Source: Candidatus Gastranaerophilales bacterium (lineage in GTDB: Bacteria > Cyanobacteriota > Vampirovibrionia > Gastranaerophilales > Gastranaerophilaceae). Taken from it: a stretch of DNA of 19,376 nucleotides. The DNA is taken from the NCBI GenBank assembly GCA_947632315.1, contig CANROV010000019.1, positions 1 through 19,376 on the forward strand, given 5' to 3'. Each line of letters begins with the position of its first letter. Positions within the stretch are counted from its first letter, which is position 1. Below, piece by piece: positions 15,465-19,376 of this stretch. A program made the position numbers and the translations under genes. Under the pieces are notes generated by a model that worked only from the letters and a program-made list of their open reading frames with translations, was not told where the DNA came from and did no database searches.

Positions 15465-15567
15465 TAACAAAATATTAACAAATGTAACAATATAAAGTCA
15501 ATTACTTAAGAAAGTAGACAAAAATGCCGTCATAATTAATACAACAATAAAAACCAAGGAGTAAAAA

Positions 15568-16440
15568 ATGGGATTAGCGGCATCACAAGGACGTTATCTT
15601 TGTTTAACAGCAAGAATGAGTGATTTGATTTATGAGGGACAGCAAATCTCTCAACAAAGATTACAGCTTGCAAAAGAAACTCAGCTGGCTGCTGATGAAT
15701 ATAATGATGCTATGAATAACACTATATTGCAAGCAACAACTCCTGATGGCGGGGTGCAGAGGTTGACTTATGATATAATTACAAGTCAGGATCCGTTTTC
15801 GGGTTTATGTATGCGACTTGTTGATTTGGACGGAAATGTTGTAGTTCCTGAAGAAGAAAAAACAATCACAGCTTCATCAAAAGATGAAGAAGGTAAAGAT
15901 GTTACTGAAAGTTTTACTTCAACTTCTGCTTTTATGAAAAAATATATGCCTGATTTATCAGAAGAAGATACCCTAAAAATGTCAAATTGGGATATGGATA
16001 ATCTTGCAAAATATTACAGCGAACATTATTCAACTTCAAATATTACTGTATCAGTAACAAGTAATGTGAACAAAGATTTAAAAAATGAAAATGAGTCATT
16101 TTTGTTTGATAAAAATTGTAAGAATCCTGAGTATCTTCAGGAAATGCTGGAAACAGGTCAATGGTATGTTCAACAGATATCTTCAACAGATACAAAAGAA
16201 TGGGAAAATGTAGCTTGGCAAGGACATACCGCATTTTCTCAAGTCTCAGATACTTCTGATGACGCTGCTGCTGAAGCTAAATATGAAGCTTCTATGGCTG
16301 AATTACAAAGACATGATAAAGTTTTGGAATTAAGGCTTGAACAGGTTCAAACAGAAGAAAGCGCAGTTGAAAAAGAACTTGATTCCGTTAAAAAAACTGT
16401 GTCGGATAATATTGATCAATCATTTAAAACTTTTGCTTAA
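15568..16440 (+). CDS. Lineage-style hypothetical protein (MGLAASQ N-terminus)
   Basis: 290 residues. The N-terminal helix MGLAASQGRYLCLTARMSD (1-19) continues in a Gln-rich heptad-like region (IYEGQQISQQRLQLAKETQ). The middle is acidic and contains possible substrate- or surface-like segments. The last ~55 residues form a predicted coiled coil ending SVKKTVSDNIDQSFKTFA. N- and C-terminal helices that can pair, flanking a variable middle, resemble the architecture of flagellin- or rod-like export proteins, but no flagellar family signature is present. I recall this terminal pattern from several paralogous hypothetical proteins of Gastranaerophilales (memory, not searched). AAGGAG lies 6 bases before ATG. 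The stop shares TTAA with the convergent asparaginase gene, and a GC-rich hairpin plus T-run follows at 16513-16557. Function unknown. Confidence 0.88.
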   Translation: MGLAASQGRYLCLTARMSDLIYEGQQISQQRLQLAKETQLAADEYNDAMNNTILQATTPDGGVQRLTYDIITSQDPFSGLCMRLVDLDGNVVVPEEEKTITASSKDEEGKDVTESFTSTSAFMKKYMPDLSEEDTLKMSNWDMDNLAKYYSEHYSTSNITVSVTSNVNKDLKNENESFLFDKNCKNPEYLQEMLETGQWYVQQISSTDTKEWENVAWQGHTAFSQVSDTSDDAAAEAKYEASMAELQRHDKVLELRLEQVQTEESAVEKELDSVKKTVSDNIDQSFKTFA

Positions 16441-17420
16441 GATAGTTTAAAACAAGTATTAATTTGCCCTATTAATTCATTGTCTACAGTATATATTCTC
16501 ATGTTATTTTCTTGGCCGGAGATTTGCCAATCAGCTTCCGGCCATTTTAATTGTTTTAACGAATCTAAAACAGTTATGGTTCTTGCGTTATAATCAGAAT
16601 CGGCTATTTTGACAAGAATACATTCTTGTTTCTCAATATTAACAACTACGCATAACCCGCAGGCACCTACTTTTGCAATTAATCCTTTATGCGATTTTAT
16701 TATTTCGGAATCTAACCTCCCGTAACCTCCGATTAGGATTGGAAAGTTTAAAAAAGCTTCTTTAATTTTTCTGTATTTGTAATCGGAAAATAAATTCAGG
16801 AACCCTCTGCCTAATTGTTCAAGCGTAGTAGCAATAACGGGTAGTCCGCACCCATCTTTGCTTATTATTATTTCATCTTTATTTGTCTCACACAATTTAC
16901 AAACTTGTGAAACTATTAAATCGGTCAGAGGGTGAGATAAATCTTTATAATTTTTTGTGCTGTATCCTAATTCTTTACATATAGCCAGCATTAAAGCGTG
17001 TTTGCCCGAACAATTATGATGAATTTTTTTGTATGGTAAATTGTTCTTTAATAAAAATTCTTGTTCATCTTTGCTTAGCGGAGTGGTAGGTACAAGAAGC
17101 AAATCATCTTCATTCATTCCTGCTTTTTTCAGAATATTATTAATATACATTTGATGTTCTTTTGTTCCGGAATGAGAAGCACAGCAAACCGCAATTTCTT
17201 CAAGTGTTAATTTTAATTTTTTATCAAGCTCCAAATCAAACATAATTGAAGCTTGAAGCGGTTTCATACAGGAGCGGTGATAAAATTTATAGTTATTATC
17301 TTCACCGATTTTTTGTATTATTCCATTTTTATTAATATGAAGAATTAAGCCGAAATGAACTTGTTCCGTGAGTCCGTTTCTTTTGTATTCAACTAATTTT
17401 GCATAAATCGGTTCTTTCAT
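16437..17420 (-). CDS. L-asparaginase, type II / Rhizobium etli ReAV-like (Asparaginase_II family)
   Basis: Hydrolyses L-asparagine to aspartate and ammonia; unrelated to the E. coli AnsA/AnsB fold. 327 residues. The active-site set of the R. etli enzyme (S48, K51, S80, C135, K138, D187, C189, K263) is matched in order: S50 and K53 (HRSCMKPLQA), S82 (ASHSGT), C137 and K140 (HHNCSGKHALM), D189 and C191 (DGCGLP), and probably K250 (GLIAKVGACG). The zinc-site residues are thus intact and activity is likely. No signal peptide, so cytoplasmic. ATG at 17420-17418 lacks a strong Shine-Dalgarno. Monocistronic between two plus-strand genes. Its stop overlaps that of the upstream convergent gene, and codons for WPEADWQISGQ contain the neighbour's apparent terminator. 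Confidence 0.93.
   Translation of the reverse strand: MKEPIYAKLVEYKRNGLTEQVHFGLILHINKNGIIQKIGEDNNYKFYHRSCMKPLQASIMFDLELDKKLKLTLEEIAVCCASHSGTKEHQMYINNILKKAGMNEDDLLLVPTTPLSKDEQEFLLKNNLPYKKIHHNCSGKHALMLAICKELGYSTKNYKDLSHPLTDLIVSQVCKLCETNKDEIIISKDGCGLPVIATTLEQLGRGFLNLFSDYKYRKIKEAFLNFPILIGGYGRLDSEIIKSHKGLIAKVGACGLCVVVNIEKQECILVKIADSDYNARTITVLDSLKQLKWPEADWQISGQENNMRIYTVDNELIGQINTCFKLS
16513..16557 (+). terminator. Intrinsic terminator for the 15568-16440 gene, inside the asparaginase coding sequence
   Basis: TGGCCGGA (16513-16520) and TCCGGCCA (16537-16544) are exact reverse complements, by far the most GC-rich hairpin in the window, with a 16-base loop. TTTTAATTGTTTT follows on the plus strand (16545-16557). 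It starts 73 bases after the stop of the plus-strand gene and lies entirely within the antisense-oriented asparaginase gene. On the minus strand there is no T-run, so asparaginase transcription would not be stopped. Confidence 0.65.
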
Positions 17421-17457
17421 ATTTTAATTCTAATTCAAATATACAATGAGTGCATGA

Positions 17458-17486
17458 TTTATATTGAAAATTAAATGTTGTATAAT
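17458..17486 (+). promoter_or_regulatory. Candidate promoter of the HerA-like gene
   Basis: Plus strand TTTATA (17458-17463), 17 bases, then a perfect TATAAT (17481-17486), in the 124-base divergent gap. Transcription would start near 17493, leaving a leader of about 50 bases before ATG at 17545. The -35 is weak. Confidence 0.4.
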
Positions 17487-17544
17487 CCCTTATAAGAATA
17501 ATTATATTTTAAAACCATATTATAAACCTATAAGAGAGGTTGGA

Positions 17545-19376
17545 ATGCAGCTTTTTGAAGTAAAAAATGACATAGCTAAAATAATATATAATCCGGTGGA
17601 AAATAATCTGCTTCCTGCTGATTTTCTTATGATTGAGGATTTTAATCAAAGATTAATAGCACAAATTGTTAATATTGAAACTACGGATAATTCAAATAAT
17701 AATCTGGCAGAGTTAAAAATTTCTTTGATGATAGATGAAGAGGATAATTTATCCTATTACAACGGCTACATTCCTTCTAAAGCTTCTAAAATAATTTATA
17801 TTAAGTCTGATGAAATAATTGAATTAATTAAAGATTCCGAAAATAATAATATCTATTTCGGAAATCTGGCTAATCATAGTGATTGTTTTGTAAAACCCAG
17901 TATGAGTTTTGTTGATAACGGTTTATATATTCAATCCGACAGGGATGACAAAACTTTTATTGCTATTAATAATTTAATTTATGAACTTAAAAATAAAAAT
18001 AAGAAAATTATTATTTTAGATTTTGAGGGTAAATATAAAAATTTATATGCAAAATCTCATATAACTATAACAAAAGAATTTAAACTTCCTTTAAACATTG
18101 ATGCATTTAACACAATACTTGAAAATGACACAAAAGAATGTCCTATTGAAGATAAGGCGGTTATTCAAAGTATAGTATTAGAATTAAGAGAATATTTAAC
18201 TACTTTAAAAGATAAGTTTATTCCCTTTAATATGTTTAAAAATGCGGTAAGTGAAGAGTATTTAAACAATCCGGTTTCCGGGCTTCTGTTATTAAGAAAT
18301 AAATTATGGCAATATTCTCAGGAATCTGTTTTTGCCGAAAGAACTGAACAATTTAATTATTTAAATTCATTATTAAATAACAATATACTTATTATTGATT
18401 CTTCTTTAATAGAGGAAAAATGGTATAAGTTAGTTATAAAAACCGTTTTGGGATTAATAAATGTTCCCGCATATTTTGTAATATCTTTAAATGATGTTAA
18501 ATATGATAAAAAAATTATTAGTGCATTATACAATCATTCTTCATTAATTCCTATAGCTGAAACAGCATATAATAGTGAATACAGTCAAGTATTAAAATTA
18601 ATATGTAAAAACAGAATGCTTTGTAAGCCGTCAAAGAAGGAAAATGACGGTGATTACAGTATTTTATTAAACAAAATGCACTCGGATGAGATTATTTTAT
18701 ATGGGGAGTCCACTTTATATCTTCCTTTGTTGGTTAAATTATCTGAATTTACAAATAATACATCAGAGGATATCCTTGATAATGATATAAAAAAGGATGT
18801 GGATAAACTTTTATATTCTCCTAATAGTGTTATTCCTCAAGATACTGTTATAACAAATATAAAAAATAATAATGATAATAATTTTATTAGAGAGGAAGAA
18901 GTTGAAGAATTAAAAAATGAAAATGATATTGAAATTGAAAATGATTTAGATATTGAAAATGAACCATTGACTATTCAGGAATCTGAAACCGAGCCTGATT
19001 TAGAATCAGAAAATAATGATAAAACCGATATTCAATTTGAAGATACGGAAGAACTTGATGAAAATTTATCCGATATTACCGATAGTGATTTGGATTTCCT
19101 TGATGAGTTGTCTTTAGAGAAATCCGATGAATTTATAGGAGATGAAAAAAAAGAGATTCAATATCCTCAAAAGAAGTATGAGATTTTTGAACCTGTAAAT
19201 GCTGATGATTCTGAACTTCAAATTATTGATAATGACGAGCAGGAAAAGAATTTAATTGATATCATTGATGATAATATTGAAGAGAATAATGAGGAAATAA
19301 TAACTATAGATGATGATGAAGCTTCAAAAGAAACGGAAGACGAAATAATAACCATAGATGATAAAACTTCCAAAGA
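17545..19376 (+). CDS. HerA-like HAS-barrel/ATPase-fold protein with degenerate P-loop and long acidic tail, 3' end missing
   Basis: 610 codons are visible and the frame is open at the right edge. ATG follows AGAGAGGT by about 6 bases. Residues about 1-115 resemble a HAS-barrel: short strands such as LIAQIVNIE (37-45), then PSKASKIIYIKSDEIIELI and IYFGNLA. The ATPase-like core follows. LYIQSDRDDKTF (127-138) occupies the Walker A place: K136 and T137 remain, but the three glycines of GxxGxGK are Q130, R133 and D135. KIIILDFEGKY (154-164) matches the following HerA strand (D-x-x-G-E-Y). ILIIDSS (281-287) is at the Walker B place. From about residue 405 the protein is a low-complexity acidic, N/E/D/I-rich tail with a 16-residue repeat at 584-610. 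Nucleotide binding is doubtful. Homology to HerA is by pattern only. Confidence 0.75.
   Translation, partial: MQLFEVKNDIAKIIYNPVENNLLPADFLMIEDFNQRLIAQIVNIETTDNSNNNLAELKISLMIDEEDNLSYYNGYIPSKASKIIYIKSDEIIELIKDSENNNIYFGNLANHSDCFVKPSMSFVDNGLYIQSDRDDKTFIAINNLIYELKNKNKKIIILDFEGKYKNLYAKSHITITKEFKLPLNIDAFNTILENDTKECPIEDKAVIQSIVLELREYLTTLKDKFIPFNMFKNAVSEEYLNNPVSGLLLLRNKLWQYSQESVFAERTEQFNYLNSLLNNNILIIDSSLIEEKWYKLVIKTVLGLINVPAYFVISLNDVKYDKKIISALYNHSSLIPIAETAYNSEYSQVLKLICKNRMLCKPSKKENDGDYSILLNKMHSDEIILYGESTLYLPLLVKLSEFTNNTSEDILDNDIKKDVDKLLYSPNSVIPQDTVITNIKNNNDNNFIREEEVEELKNENDIEIENDLDIENEPLTIQESETEPDLESENNDKTDIQFEDTEELDENLSDITDSDLDFLDELSLEKSDEFIGDEKKEIQYPQKKYEIFEPVNADDSELQIIDNDEQEKNLIDIIDDNIEENNEEIITIDDDEASKETEDEIITIDDKTSK
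19294..19376 (+). repeat. In-frame 48-base (16-residue) tandem repeat in the acidic tail
   Basis: GAAATAATAACTATAGATGA begins at 19294 and recurs with one base changed at 19342, exactly 48 bases later. The peptide units are EIITIDDDEASKETED (residues 584-599) and EIITIDDKTSK (600 to the window edge). The second copy lacks one codon. More copies may lie beyond the right edge. Confidence 0.7.

Noticed and set aside
15505..15536. Sigma-28-like promoter (TAAG-N15-GCCGTCAT) before the MGLAASQ-type gene
   Set aside because: The spacing fits, but only the GCCG half of the GCCGATAA box matches, so a flagellar-sigma link is not supported.
15465..15567. Frameshifted remainder of a longer activase-HgdB fusion
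   Set aside because: Only 103 bases separate the genes, with no dehydratase-like peptide in any frame, and the next gene has its own ribosome binding site.
1..19376. CRISPR array, tRNA/rRNA gene, insertion sequence or prophage
   Set aside because: No regularly spaced direct repeats, no cloverleaf or rRNA segments, and no transposase, integrase or phage structural protein was seen on either strand.

Overview
The window is strongly AT-rich and densely packed with bacterial genes. Several features point to a non-photosynthetic cyanobacterial relative of the Melainabacteria/Gastranaerophilales type. These are the base composition, lineage-style hypothetical proteins whose N-termini look like MKISAINTINF and MGLAASQGRYLCLTAR, and cyanobacterial-style single-copy housekeeping genes. 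This assignment is inference from protein style; no 16S or marker phylogeny is available here. Standard bacterial code fits every gene.

Left part (1-5812), all on the minus strand: the 5' part of accD (fatty-acid synthesis, cut by the window edge), argS (arginyl-tRNA synthetase), a 740-base gap, then a tight operon read ppiC-like parvulin -> Xaa-Pro aminopeptidase -> SpoU-family RNA 2'-O-methyltransferase, with overlapping stop/start codons. The gap is not empty. It holds two tandem small genes of 44 and 45 codons, each with a good ribosome binding site. Their C-terminal halves resemble each other, and a perfect 13-bp dyad follows the second. A promoter with 17-bp spacing can be proposed upstream of them and another for argS.

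Middle part (5892-12608), all on the plus strand: a PRPP-binding-fold (phosphoribosyltransferase-like) protein of unknown role, a polytopic membrane protein resembling GT-C glycosyltransferases, miaB (tRNA ms2i6A methylthiotransferase), an oligopeptide-type solute-binding lipoprotein without permease genes beside it, and a short DegT-like PLP-enzyme homologue one base downstream. miaB and the lipoprotein lack Shine-Dalgarno sequences and have -10-like boxes 6-8 bases before ATG, so leaderless transcripts are possible. The DegT-like gene meets a convergent 554-codon gene of unknown function (12601-14265, minus) tail to tail with an 8-base overlap.

Right part (14469-19376): an orphan 2-hydroxyacyl-CoA dehydratase activase (HgdC/YjiL type) with both cluster cysteines and an extra C-terminal cysteine cluster; a lineage-style protein with amphipathic/coiled-coil ends; an AnsA-like type II (Rhizobium etli ReAV-type) L-asparaginase on the minus strand, sharing a TTAA stop with its neighbour and carrying that neighbour's apparent transcription terminator inside its coding sequence; and finally an open-ended plus-strand gene (17545 onward). 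Its layout resembles a HerA-type HAS-barrel ATPase whose P-loop has lost its glycines, followed by a long acidic tail with a 16-residue repeat.

No tRNA, rRNA, CRISPR array, insertion sequence or phage module was seen. The strongest candidates for something undescribed are the tandem small-gene pair at 2546-2918, the degenerate HerA-like protein at 17545-19376, and the MGLAASQ-type protein at 15568-16440.
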